Below the pieces are notes generated by a model that had not been told where the DNA came from, searched no databases, and worked only from the letters and a program-made list of their open reading frames with translations. Of a stretch of DNA of 64,000 bases, positions 37,368-48,076 are shown piece by piece (position 1 is the stretch's first letter; the number at the start of each line of letters is the position of its first letter). The translations under genes and the position numbers were made by a program. The DNA is from Gordius sp. MW1 (Eukaryota; Nematomorpha; Gordioida; Gordea; Gordiidae), in the NCBI GenBank assembly GCA_964036665.1, contig OZ038532.1:22719037-22783036 (forward strand), read 5' to 3'.

Positions 37368-38386
37368 CTAAAGCTCCCGTACTGGCATGCTTTAATGGAG
37401 ATTGGGAGACTGGCCTGGTCGTAGACGCCTCTGGTACAGGGTTAGGGGCCATCTTACAGCAACGAGCACCAGGGGAGAATTGGAGAGTGGTGGCCTATGC
37501 TTCAAGAGCATTAAACGATAACGAAAGCCGGTATTCGACGATCGAACGAGAGGCCCTTGCAGTGGTTTATGGTCTAAAAAAAGTCAATGAATATATACAA
37601 GGACGAAGCGTTACTATCATGACGGATCATAGACCCCTAGTTTATATTTTTGATCAGAGCAAAAGGGGCAAGGAACAATGGTCACCACGTCTAACTAGGT
37701 GGGCGCTCATGGTATTAGGTTACACGACCAAATTTGTGTACATCAAGGGATCTGAAAACGCGGTAGATTTCTTGTCCAGAAAACCGAACGAAAACGCGTA
37801 TCAGGTTAGCGAGGAAATGCCAGAAGACTCGACAAATCCATTAATATCATTGGACGTAGTAAGACAACACACCTTGGATGATCCCGGGCTACGTCAGTTA
37901 AAAGAGTGGATGAGAGGTAGACAAAAAACAATGGTCACGGATGGTCTAAAACGCTCCTACGAAAAACACCTGCCAAAGTTACACGAAGCCAAAAACATAA
38001 TATTTTACAAAGGACCACGAATATTAATTCAGGCTAATTTACGAGGAGCGGTACTCCAAAGATTACATAGGAGCCACGTGGGTATCAAGCGAATGGAAGA
38101 AGTGGCGGGGCAGTATATGTGGTCGCCTACTCTCGACGATGACTTATTGAGCGTAGCGAAAGGGTGCCGGAATTGCAATCACACTGCCGCGGCGGCAAAG
38201 GCACCGTTGATAGAGTGTCAACCTAGCCATAAACCGTGGGTTCAAGTACATACCGATATCATGGGTTTCCTCAAGGGTAAGTCATACCTGGTGATGGTGG
38301 ACAATAGCTCCAAATGGGTAGAAGTGTTCAAATTAGAAGACACCACAGCGACCACCATTATAAAAAAACTTGCCAACGTTTGCTAG
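37307..38386 (+). pseudogene. gypsy RNase H and integrase N-terminal part
   Basis: The 359-codon frame carries RNase H (VVDASGTGLGAILQQRAPG, YASRALNDNESRYSTIEREA, IMTDHRPLVYIF), a tether with AVDFLSRKP, the integrase zinc-binding HHCC region (LHRSHVGIKRMEE ... CRNCNH) and the start of the DDE core (HTDIMGFLKGKSYLVMVDNS). It ends at a frameshift at about 38384. Confidence 0.9.
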
Positions 38387-39163
38387 ATTTGGAAATCCGC
38401 CATGGTTAATATCAGATAACGGCCCGCAATTCAAAGGACAGGAATTACAGAATTTTTGCAAGATGAGAGGGACTAATCAGCGATGGACAGCTCCTTACCA
38501 TCCTGCGTCTAACGGTCTGGCAGAAAGATATGTACGATTAATTAAAGAAGCCACTATTAGAAACGAGTCGGATTTGGAAAATAAAGATCGACAAAACACC
38601 CCACAATCAATAAAAGCCCAGCAGAGGTGATGCTAAAAAGGCGTATGCGAACCGAATGGGAGGTATTGAGGGAAACCGTACCACAACAATGGTTAGAGAC
38701 CGGGAACCCGCGGATGTTCAACGTAGGAGACTTGGTTTGGGTACATAAGTTTTTAGGATCAAGCAAATGGGTAGAAGGCACGATAAAAGCCAAGCACGGT
38801 AGTCGGTCTTACGATGTATGGGCACAGGGAAGAAAACACCACCGACACGTGGATCAAGTAAGGAAACAGAAAATCCTGGATTGGACCACACTGGGACAAG
38901 AGAATGGGTGGCCGCAAAGGATATCATCAAAAAGGGAAGCGAAAACAAGTGCTTCAAGGGAACAAATGCAAAACCGGGGAACAAGTGCTACAAGGGAACA
39001 AATTCAAAACCAGTCAGGAACGCCCAGAGAAGAACCTAGAAGGGAACAAATTAAAAACCAGTCAGGAACGCCCAGAGAAGATAGATACCCGCAGGGTAGT
39101 CGGAAACCGCCAGCATTCCTTAAGAATTTTGTCTGTGTTGAGGGGATAACTGTAGAGAGGTAA
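38370..39163 (+). pseudogene. gypsy integrase C-terminal part
   Basis: FARFGNPPWLISDNGPQFKG, APYHPASNGLAERYVRLIKE (second D and E of the DDE triad), then a frameshift near 38627. It continues as MLKRRMRTEWEVL and VGDLVWVHKFL, the GPY/F-like tail. Two tandem 51-bp repeats encoding REQIQNQSGTPRE-like units lie just before the right LTR (38990-39085). Confidence 0.85.
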
Positions 39164-39332
39164 TTTGGAGTGCGAAGCGCCTCAGGGGATATGTTATTTA
39201 CCGATCAGTGGTCAATCAAATTATTGTTAATTGGTTGTAACTTATATATGCGTTTGATATACACGTTTTACTCACTTTTCTATTATTGTATCGCTTCGAA
39301 ACTGTAGTAAATAAAGGTTCCTATACGTAACA
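39151..39332 (+). repeat. 3-prime LTR
   Basis: Starts tgtagagaggtaatttggag and ends atacgtaaca; partner of the left LTR. Followed by target duplication gttct. Confidence 0.92.
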
Positions 39333-39787
39333 GTTCTTCTCATCTTTATACAATTGAGAATGATCTTAGGCAAAAACAACGATATTATAATACCGAACAT
39401 TAGTTGATCGGAAAATGGTAATTATAAGAAACGCATTTATGAAAATAGTTGCGCTTACTAAAATGAATGGTAAGTATAGCCATCACTTAAAACAAGCTTA
39501 ATACTTTGATTCAGTTGCAATTGACAAAAAAGCAAAAAACAAATAAATGTCTACGAAAATGCATTTGTCGATTTAAATGTGTGCATCTAACTCTAACCCT
39601 AACCTAAAACACTAACCCTAACGTTTTCGTCTCTGTAAGCCCCTCTCAAGGAGCATTTTTAAATATTCATAGACATTCATAGACATTTTGTCAGTTAAAC
39701 GTTGGTCGAATGCATCGATACCAATACTTTAAGCGTACAAGAAAAATTACCACGTGACTTGAACGATCTAAAATACTCATTAACAAA
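39333..39787. other. Upstream flank of RNPS1
   Basis: Likely RNPS1 promoter and 5-prime UTR. It includes a short (taaccc)n-like patch at 39593-39624 (see findings). No TATA box I would defend. Confidence 0.4.
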
Positions 39788-42700
39788 ATGAACAATCCTT
39801 CAAGCAAAGCTAAAAAGCCCACTGACACTAGCGATACATCATCAACAAAGTAATAATTATAATTATTGTGATAAACTTTTAAAAATTTAAGTTCTGACTC
39901 AAGCAGTTCTGGCTCATCAAGTAGTGGATCCTCAGGTAATTTTTAAAAATATAGTTTTATAGAATTACTTATATATCAATTTTCTTTATGTTATATAATC
40001 AGGTTCCTCATCTACTAGTTCAACCGCGTCAGTACGTAATCAGTCACTGGGTGGGAATGTTAAAAAGATTGAGAGTGGTAATAATCGGGAAAGACCAAGA
40101 GGTTTACCTCATTCATCTGCACAATCAACAACTAATAAACATGAAAAGGCTGTAATTAAAAAAACAGATGCTCCAGCTAAAAAGAATGATTCTAGAGCTG
40201 ATAAAAACAATCATTATTCAAGAACAGATAATATGGAAAAAGATACTAAATCAACTCAGAGGGTCTATCATGGGAGAAGCCCTAAAGCAAGTGAAAGGCC
40301 TAGGGATGATAGGGGCAAACCAGGGTCAACTCATGATTCAAAATCTCATACTTTGACAAAACGAGATGGTTTAGAAACTAAAAACAAAAGTTTGCCTGAA
40401 ACTATAGATAAAATACCACAGTTAAAAAATATAGACGCAAAAGAAGGGGAGCAAATTAAATTAAAGACTAGCCATTCAAAATCTTCTACCAGGTTTGTTA
40501 ATTATATTATTTTTAAATATAAAATAGGTTTAAAATTTTTTTTTAGTGTTAATTCTTTTTTTATAATGAAATAGGACTATAATTTTTTGAGAGATAAAGT
40601 TAGTTTATTGTTATATATCTAAACATAATATTAAATACTACAATGATATTAAAATAATAATACATTATCTAGTATTAATGTTATCACATTATTAAACCTT
40701 TGATAATGTTGTAAGATAATTTTAATCAAGATTCTGTAATTAAATGGTAGAATTGTGTACATTTCTTGTATATTGTTGATATCAAATGTTTTAAAAATAT
40801 TTAATGTTTTTTAAATATCATACAATATAATACAATTTTATATGTGAATAGACTAAGAGTCAAGATAACCGTATATTGGACAAGCTTAGTTTAATCATGG
40901 ACATAAATGGGTCTAAAAATCTATAAACAATTTTAAATTTATATTTAAACAACCATAAACAGGCTGGAGAGTTTTTTAAATATGGATTCTTAGTATATAA
41001 AACAAGTCTTTCATGACAAAATATTATTAGATAGTATTTATCATATAAAAATGTAAATATTGTTTATATGCATTTAACCAGTGCACCTATTTACATTCTT
41101 ACCTGCACATTCATTTTCCATTTTGTGCTATATTAATTTTAAACAATTTGCTCTTATTTTATCCTTAGTATATGACCATACATAACATATTTAATTTGTT
41201 TCTCTATTAACAATTTAGTATATTTTATAATTCAATTCAAACTTTATGTAGAAAACAGGCGCGTAGCCAGGATTTTCACGAGGGGGGAGGGGGAAATCTG
41301 GCAAAAAAATTTGCAATGCATTTTGTCAAAAATTAAATTAGATGTATATATTATGTTAGGTTTTTATAAGTGTCTTAAAGTCCTTGATGTAACTAAACTA
41401 TAATATTTTAACCCATTTAATTAGTTATTAATTAAAAAACAGGGGGCCTTATTTACGCCACTGGTAAAAAATTGTAATTAATTAAAGTATTTTGGGCCAT
41501 TCCATTCGAGTCCCTAAAAAACGACGATTTTCGACCTACCATTTTAGATTTGGATTTTTGGCGAGGGTGTTAGGCCTCACATATAATAGTTTTTGCACCC
41601 TCTATTTTCATAAAATCTAAAAATACAATTTTGTTTGATTTAATTAGATAAGAGGTATATTGAGTACTTTGGGGATCTATTACATTCTCCACATCTTAAA
41701 ATGTTGATATATTCATATCTATTTTGAAGTGATGCTTGCTTTGCATTGGTTTAATTAGGACGCCATCACCCAAGTTGAAGGATGAGTCACGAAAGAGAGG
41801 AGATGCGAATGAGAAGAGGCATCATTCGCCAGGCAGGGGTGGGTATGGCAGTCGATCCACTAAGCGTAGGCAGCATTCGGGTGAGAGGAAGGATGTTAAA
41901 AGTGTGGGGGTGGGGGCGCTGATTGGGGGCGTTCCCGACGTCAAGCCAACCAAATTGCACGTTGGTCATCTCACGCGTCACGTGACGACGGAACATTTGA
42001 AAGAAATATTTGGAAATTATGGGCAAATTAAGGCTATCGAAATGCCACCAGACAGAAACCATACAAACTACTCCAAGTAATATCTTTTTATCCTATTTAC
42101 CTAATCACCTTTCCTTTTCCCTTACAGAGGCTATGCTTACGTCGAATTTGAAAGTCACGAAGAAGCTGAAAAAGCGCAAAAATTTATGAACTCTGGTAAT
42201 TATAATTTATATATGGTGGTATCTATATTTATAAAAAAGTTATTGAATAATATGCGTTGTTTAAAAGCGGTGAGGTTGGATTGATAAAATGAGTCTTGTT
42301 CCGCTTTGGCGAACACTCTTTATAAAATCAACATAGCATTTATTTGATTGGGACACCCTAACTGTCCTTTCCAGAGCGCAGTACAAGAAAAAGAAAGAAA
42401 ATTCGTAGAAAGCGTTTTGATCCACCGTCTCAAACCAGAACTGAATTCTTGGCCGATTTCGTTACTACAAACACTGACACTTAGCCGTTTCCCTCGACTT
42501 ATTTTATCAATCCAACCTCACCGCTTTATGATTGTCAATAACTACTTATTTCATTGTGTGATGATTGTACAGATGTTTAAAGCCCCAATTTTTATTTCTT
42601 CTATACAACTGTGCCTCTTCATCATTTAGGTCAAATCGATGGTCAAGAAATAACGGTAGCCTTCGTGCTCACAATGACTAGCATCAATGCAACACCCTCG

Positions 42701-43801
42701 AATGCTACTTCTTCGCGTGTGCCAAGTGGTGGTGGGGATGGAAGAGGAGGACATCGTCATCAACACAATTCCTCTAATGCTCCTCCTGCCCCTCTTCCTC
42801 GAAAGGAGGGATACAACGATGGAAGCACGAGGAGGAGGGAAAGGAAAAGAAGCGGGGATGGTAGTAGGCGGCCCAAAGATGATACACTTGGTGATGGTGA
42901 TACGCATCGTCGCGGGGATCAAAACAGGTCCTCTAACAGACAACAACACCACCAACCCCATCCTTCTTCTAGGTCCGATCTAAAGACATCTTCAAGGTTA
43001 ACCTCATATACTCCTTTAACATATTAAGCTTCTTCTATAGGTCTGTTTATGCTTAAGAGGCTTCACTAAAAAGTAAGGCGATCGATGAGCCTTTACATTC
43101 GTCGTCTTTAGTAATCTCTGATGTGACCTATTAAACACAAGTGTAGCCACTCTGTGGTTCCACTGTTTTGGCCATCTACAGATTTTATTAACATTAGGAA
43201 CACCTCGGCTGCAGTTTTAAGAAATTGTCGATTTGCTGTAAATTAAAATTTGTCGACCTATGCTCTTTCACCCATGACCTATAGATCAACCCGACCAGCT
43301 CACCGAAGTGATGATAAACGAGGGGAGCACATGAGAGGTGGGGGTCGGTCGAACCAGGATGGTAGGAGAGAAGAGCCGAGGAACAAAGGAGACAAGCCTA
43401 GTCTAGTTGTGGGGAAGGAGGATAGTGAAGCGAAGAAGATTTTGCAATCCTCCAACAACAACACCGCCCCCTCCACGGCAGCACCTAACCAAGGAGGTAA
43501 GGTAGTGGTCCAACATGGCGCCCACAAAGGATTGGGGAATGATGGGGCTAAAACTAATGTTGGCACGACCCAACCCAAGACTGCTAATGCACGAGGAGCG
43601 GAGACGGGTGGTGGGGGTAAAAAGGGTGACTCGACCAGTTCAAGTTCTTCTTCCGACGATGATAATTCTTCTGATTCATCCTCTAGCAGTGATAGCGATG
43701 ATGCATCCTCTTCCGATGCTGCATCAGCTGGTACCGCTCGTAAAAGACCTCCTCCACCTGCCACCACCACCAAACCTGCCCCGGCCTCGGTCAAAAAATG
43801 A
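39788..43801 (+). CDS. RNPS1: RNA-binding protein with serine-rich domain 1
   Basis: Seven exons: 39788-39849, 39892-39935, 40003-40492, 41759-42076, 42128-42195, 42630-42996, 43285-43801. All are GT-AG, all phases agree, giving 621 codons plus TGA. The protein starts MNNPSSKAKKPTDTS, followed by a serine-rich patch (SDSSSSGSSSSGSS). The RRM spans exons 4-6: KLHVGHLTRHVTTEHLKEIF, GQIKAIEMPPDRNH, then GYAYVEFESHEEAEKAQKFM (RNP1) and GQIDGQEITVAFVL, the RNPS1 signature. The C-terminus is rich in arginine, glycine and serine with a polyserine-aspartate tract, then KRPPPPATTTKPAPA. RNPS1 joins the ASAP/PSAP complexes with the exon junction complex and influences splicing and nonsense-mediated decay in the nucleus. 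It is about twice the length of vertebrate RNPS1, the extra being low-complexity flanks. The initiating ATG is the first in-phase one; the 5-prime UTR is undefined. Confidence 0.92.
41256..41463. mobile_element. hAT-type MITE (CAGGCGCGTAGCC/CAGTGGCGTAA ends) in RNPS1 intron 3
   Basis: A 208-bp element starts caggcgcgtagccagga and ends ttacgccactg. It is flanked by gtagaaaa (41248-41255) and gtaaaaaa (41464-41471), an 8-bp duplication with one mismatch. A sister copy in the opposite orientation lies at 50893-51129. Confidence 0.85.
41494..41640 (+). repeat. Single end of the GGGCCATTCC transposon family in RNPS1 intron 3
   Basis: It begins gggccattccattcgagt and continues with cgacgattttcgacc ... 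tggcgagggtgttaggcctc, matching the terminal repeats of the elements at 44.2-48.8 and 58.8-60.4 kb. No opposite end is found nearby, so it is a solo end left by deletion. Confidence 0.7.
42264..42527. mobile_element. MITE in RNPS1 intron 5
   Basis: A 264-bp element with 27-bp perfect inverted ends starting aaagcggtgaggttggattg. It is non-coding. Its arm shares ggattgat with the fold-back MITEs at 24.1 and 25.1 kb, possibly a wider family. It fills most of the intron between exons 5 and 6. Confidence 0.8.
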
Positions 43802-44213
43802 GCCCATGTTTATTCTAGATATTGTACAGCAAGCGCCATAGCCCTTTACTTTTACATTGTAATTACGCATTGTAGGTTGACATGTTTTGTATCAAATTTT
43901 TATCCCTTTTTTCGACTCCCTATAATTGCATCTACAATCAACTTATTTTCATTACATTGCTTATGATTAAGTTACCACTGTCCTTTATTTTCTATATATT
44001 CCCCATTAAGTGATATGTGTAGAAATAAATAGCACACTTCTCCATTCATGCATTTTTCTTATTCAACAAATGAGTTATTAAAAATTTAGAGCTTATACAA
44101 AGTAGCATCAACTTTTCCAAATAAGATATAAGCCTAACATCTTATTTTCAATATGTTTGACACAAGTATAATCTATTTTGTGGCCTTCGCCCATTTGACT
44201 TATTGTTATAACA
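43802..44213 (+). other. RNPS1 3-prime UTR and flank
   Basis: Non-coding. An aataaa polyadenylation signal at 44024-44029 lies about 220 bp after the stop and is the likely transcript end. Confidence 0.5.
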
Positions 44214-44343
44214 GGGCCATTCCATGACATATCAAAACGGTTTCAGCCCACCATCTCAGATCGAGCTGATTTTTTGTGAGAATTTAGATCCTATAGGAAA
44301 TAGTAATTTCTGAAATAACCATTTTGGGCCAATACTTTTTGAG

Positions 44344-45225
44344 AACAAATTATTTTGCATAGTTTTTTATTCAAAGTGCAAAGTTTTTATTGCCATTTTC
44401 CAAGTTTTTTATTCAATTTGCCAAGTTTTGAATTAAATGTTAAGTTTTTTATTAAATGTTCAGATTTTTACTTATTTGCTCAGAGATTAATTATACTTGC
44501 CAAGTTTTTTTATGCAAGTGGTTTTAATTTTTAATTAAAACGAGATAGGTGCGAGTATCGAACCTGCGAGGTACGAGCTATTGAAGCTGCTAGTCAGACG
44601 TTCAATCCACTGAGCTATTACACCTTAAAATATTTTTGGTTATATCACTTATATATAGCAGCTATGACATTTAATTAGGTTTTTATATATTCTTTTAATA
44701 AATGATTATTAAAGGCATCATTTTGTTTGTTTTTAATATACTTTGATTTATGTACTTAATATAGACAATTTTTATTATTCAAATAGAGTAATAAATTACA
44801 ACGATTATAAAAGCTCTCTAAGGTTTCCACAGATAAAAATAATTTTTATAAATACGCGATTTAAATGAATAATTTATAACTATTATTAAAGCTCTCTAGC
44901 GTTTCCACAGCTCAATAACACTTCTGTGCAAAATGTAATATAGGCAAAATGTAATATAGGCAAGGGTTAGGGTTAAATTTAGTGATTTTAATAACAACTG
45001 AGCATGTTTTGAAAAAAACGAAATATTTTTTTGAAAAAAAAACTGAACATTTTTTGAAAAATTACTGAACATTTGTTTACAAAAAAACTGAGCACTTTTT
45101 AATTAAAATCTGAGCATAAAAAAAACTGAACATTTTTAATTAAAAATCTGAGCAAGTTGAATTAAAAACTGAGCACAAACAATTGACCATTATGGAATTT
45201 TTCACTATGCATTTAAATAACACCC
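44344..45225 (-). mobile_element. 882-bp insertion with 12-bp target duplication
   Basis: The host terminal repeat is interrupted between two copies of atactttttgag (44332-44343 and 45226-45237). The insert includes a tRNA-like segment on the minus strand, repeated gccaagttttttat motifs (44400-44510) and a CTGAGCA/CTGAACA array (44990-45180). A long direct duplication plus a pol III-like promoter suggests target-primed retroposition, but no poly-A or LINE-like tail is clear. Confidence 0.6.
44548..44624 (-). other. tRNA-like segment (SINE head or tRNA pseudogene)
   Basis: Read on the minus strand it starts ggtgtaatagctcagtgg (A box like tagctcagtgg) and ends with ggttcgatactcgcacc (B box ggttcgatac). 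The acceptor ends pair at about six of seven positions. The D and anticodon arms do not fold cleanly, so I do not call a functional tRNA. Confidence 0.55.
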
Positions 45226-45921
45226 ATACTTTTTGAGTTATGGACCCTAAAATGGCCAAAATCAGCTCGGGTGCGTTTTACAAATTTTACTAATATTGTC
45301 ATATTTTCAAAATTATTGGTGCTAGTTTCGTATATTTTAGTGCATTTTAATCCTTATAAAATTTTTTAGCAGAAAAATGTAACCAAAACTCAAACTTTTG
45401 AGGTTAAAGTTTTGTGGTTCAATTTGTGGAAAAACAAAAAAACCTACTTCGCCAGCAGCTACAATCCCCAAATTCACCATGGGGATTTCCCTATGCCAAA
45501 ATATCAAATTTCTAAAATAAAAAGTTTGGGGACGGCTATGGGGTGGTCAGGAAATCGAAAAAACACAAATAAATTAAATTGATTTATAGGTGGCGCTATA
45601 AACAACTATTACGAATCAGATATTTTTTAACTATACTTTATTATTAAAGGGCCACATAAAGAAATATCTGATAAATAAACAAAGTTGGAATATAATTTTA
45701 TGGAAAATTCTTATATTGAATTAATTAAAAACAATTTAAGGGAATTTGATATTACATTTTGACTTTTTTCTAAATTATACAGGGTTAGGGTAAACTTTGT
45801 TTTCGAACATTCGTTAAAGATATGCCGTAATAAATAATTTTTATTATCTAATTCATGTTCAATAAAAATTGTGTAATATACTTGATTATAATAAATAATA
45901 AATGGCTTCTCAAGCTAGATT

Positions 45922-46712
45922 TTATGTAGTTGCGTAGTAGCCAAATCCATTTCTTGTGCAGAAAGTGTGTAGATCCGTGAGTGTGTACGGACACATTGTC
46001 ATTATAACATCCGATTTTTTAATGTTTATTTTATCTAATTTTGACGGGAAAAAAATGACTTGGATGGAGCATTGGGATGTAAAAGGTGGACGGCAATATT
46101 TTCATTAATTAAATCCTTGCCAACTACCAGAGCTAACCACCATTTGCTCTGGTATTTACACGCCACATAACCATTTAGGTATGCCAAATCAATTTCATCC
46201 GCTCGTTCAATTTCTTCCTTAAAATATTCATTCGAATTTGAATATGTCTTTGTTTTTACATTCTTTCTATCAATCGGTATTCACGCGTGTAATTTTTGCA
46301 TACCAGCTATAGGTCTCGCCCGATTGAACCCTGAAACAAGACTCAATTCCTCTTGTTTAACCTCGTCATTTGACATATACCCAAAACTTATGTTTCTTAA
46401 ACTTCTTTTTGCCCATTCAAACAATTCGAAAGGCTGTGTTATCTGATTTTCAAATGGTTTTTGTAAACTCGCCTTGTAAGCCAAACGTTTCAAAGTACCA
46501 GCAGCACCATCGCAAGGACTTTTGCCATGGGAAGTTGCAAAGAATGCCATTATGCTTTAATCCCGTGGTCATCAATGTGATGGCATAAATTTATTGTATT
46601 TAATTTCGCATTGGGATTTAAGAAGGACATCCATTTAGCAACATTTCTTATTCCTTTGATTTTACCTTTATGGGTCTTAAATGGATTACAACAATAAGTG
46701 GTTTTATGCATG
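45922..46712 (-). pseudogene. Decayed transposase of the GGGCCATTCC element
   Basis: The pieces in order on the minus strand are: KGIRNVAKWMSFLNPNA and LCHHIDDHGIKA; then after a frameshift at about 46553 WHSLQL/FFATSHGKSPCDGAAGTLKR (46281-46550) with PFELFEWAK; then VACKYQSKWWLALVVGKD, LLHPNAPSKSFF, a stop, and TDLHTFCTRNGFGYYAT. The FFATSHGK.CDG..GT.KR core and the YxxxWWLALV/HP.APS tail recur in many uncharacterised, transposon-borne invertebrate proteins that I know by pattern only. Function is inferred from its position between TIRs. At least two disruptions make it dead. Confidence 0.65.
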
Positions 46713-46893
46713 GAAATTAATTCACACAAAATTAAAGTATTTTAATAAAATTATAGCCAGTTGAAACAAATAAAATTAATATGACATCGATTTTGTGCTT
46801 TAATTAATAGCGTTGTTGTTGCACATATGGTTTTAATCATTTAATTGTAGAAAGCTAGGATGACCTGCCAGCTGCGATTTTATATCATTTAAT

Positions 46894-48076
46894 CAGTCTT
46901 GTTAAGGAGCGGCCCTCCGAAAGCGCCGCTACATTTTTTTAGAAAAAGCTGGAGCGCCCCTCCTTTTTAAAAATGAGGAGCGGGCGCGGGAGTAGCTCCT
47001 TTTAGGGCTGGAGCGGAGGAGCGGCGCTCCTCCGCTCCTTTAAATTTAATATATAAATTATATTATTTTTTAAATATTAATAATATTTGTTAATTAAAAT
47101 TTAATGAAAATATAATTTTATTTTATTTAAATTTATTAATTATTAAATGTTGAGCCGAGTTTTATATTGAATTTCATCTAATCATTTGAAACATTAAACA
47201 TCAGTTTTTTCTTTTTATATTGAAATTTTTTTGAAAAATCTTGTAAGTCATATTACGTTTCAAAATTAAATTAATTATCAGATTTAGAGTTATGCCAACC
47301 TCTTGTAAAGTCTCTCATCAGCCGTATTAATAAAAGGTTTATAATAACACATAAATTATATCTATTTAAATAACCTTATTGCAGATTTCCAAATATCTAT
47401 AATGATGATAATATAATTGCAGCGATTGTCCATCCTGCATTTAAATTGAATTGGGAATGGATAAAAGATCCAAAAAATATGGAACTAAAAGCCAGAATAA
47501 TTAATTTTTTAAGGAAACAAATACCCGACGGAAAAATAGCTACAACTAGTTCACGGGAACCTTGTAATGATTTGGAAGATTTCTTTGGATTCCATGAAAT
47601 CGATTACCATGAAAATAATATATTGGATAGATATTTTTTAAATAATGATAGCAAAATTACTATTTTTGAACAATTCCATGATTTAAAAAATATTTATATT
47701 AAATACAATACCCCGCTTCCCTCTAGTGCTCCTGTGGAGCGCCTATTTAGTATCGCAAAACAGGTCTTAGGGGAGAAGCGTGGGTGTTTGTTGATTCTAA
47801 TTGAGAAAGTTTATTATTTTTAAAAGCTAATAAAAGATTATAAATATTTTGATATATCATATATAATATAAATAAAACGTTTTGATAAAAAAGTATGATT
47901 TTGTTTCGTGTACCTTCTTAAAAAATGAAAATCAAAGGAGCGGTTATGGAGCGGCACTCCATTAGTTGGAGCGGGAGCGCTCCTTTTAATATGTAGTAGC
48001 GGGAGCGGGAGTTCGCTCCTTTTGAGAAGATAGGAGCGGGAGTCGCTACTTTTAAAAAGGAGCGTTAACAAGACTG
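46894..48076 (+). mobile_element. hAT element nested in the long-TIR transposon
   Basis: The ends cagtcttgttaa and ttaacaagactg are inverted, with an 8-bp duplication catttaat (46886-46893) and catttaag (48077-48084), one mismatch. Subterminal regions are rich in ggagcggg/gctcctt motifs on both sides. It contains the hAT dimerisation domain at 47446-47823. Confidence 0.9.
47446..47823 (+). pseudogene. hAT transposase C-terminal part
   Basis: A 125-codon frame contains LEDFFGFHE, then IKYNTPLPSSAPVERLFSIA and KQVLGEKRGCL, the hAT dimerisation domain. The N-terminal BED finger and DDE parts are missing from this 1.2-kb element, so it is an internally deleted copy. The frame seems undamaged over the domain. 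Confidence 0.88.

Larger units (their letters stand above)
35255..39332 (+). mobile_element. Ty3/gypsy retrotransposon with both LTRs
   Basis: Two 182-bp LTRs (35255-35436 and 39151-39332), both TG...CA, enclose gag, protease, RT, RNase H and integrase in gypsy order. A perfect 5-bp target duplication gttct flanks the element (35250-35254 and 39333-39337). A primer-binding-like tggcatcgtgaaacc follows the left LTR after one base, and a purine-rich gaggggataac precedes the right one. The coding region is broken by several stops and frameshifts, so it is a structurally complete but dead copy. At 4.08 kb it is compact. Confidence 0.92.

Noticed and set aside
43300..43794. 164-codon minus-strand frame
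   Set aside because: It overlaps the last RNPS1 exon and is a by-product of its low-complexity codons.
44940..44985. gggttagggtt as a telomere end
   Set aside because: Only one or two units inside a transposon, with unrelated sequence on both sides.
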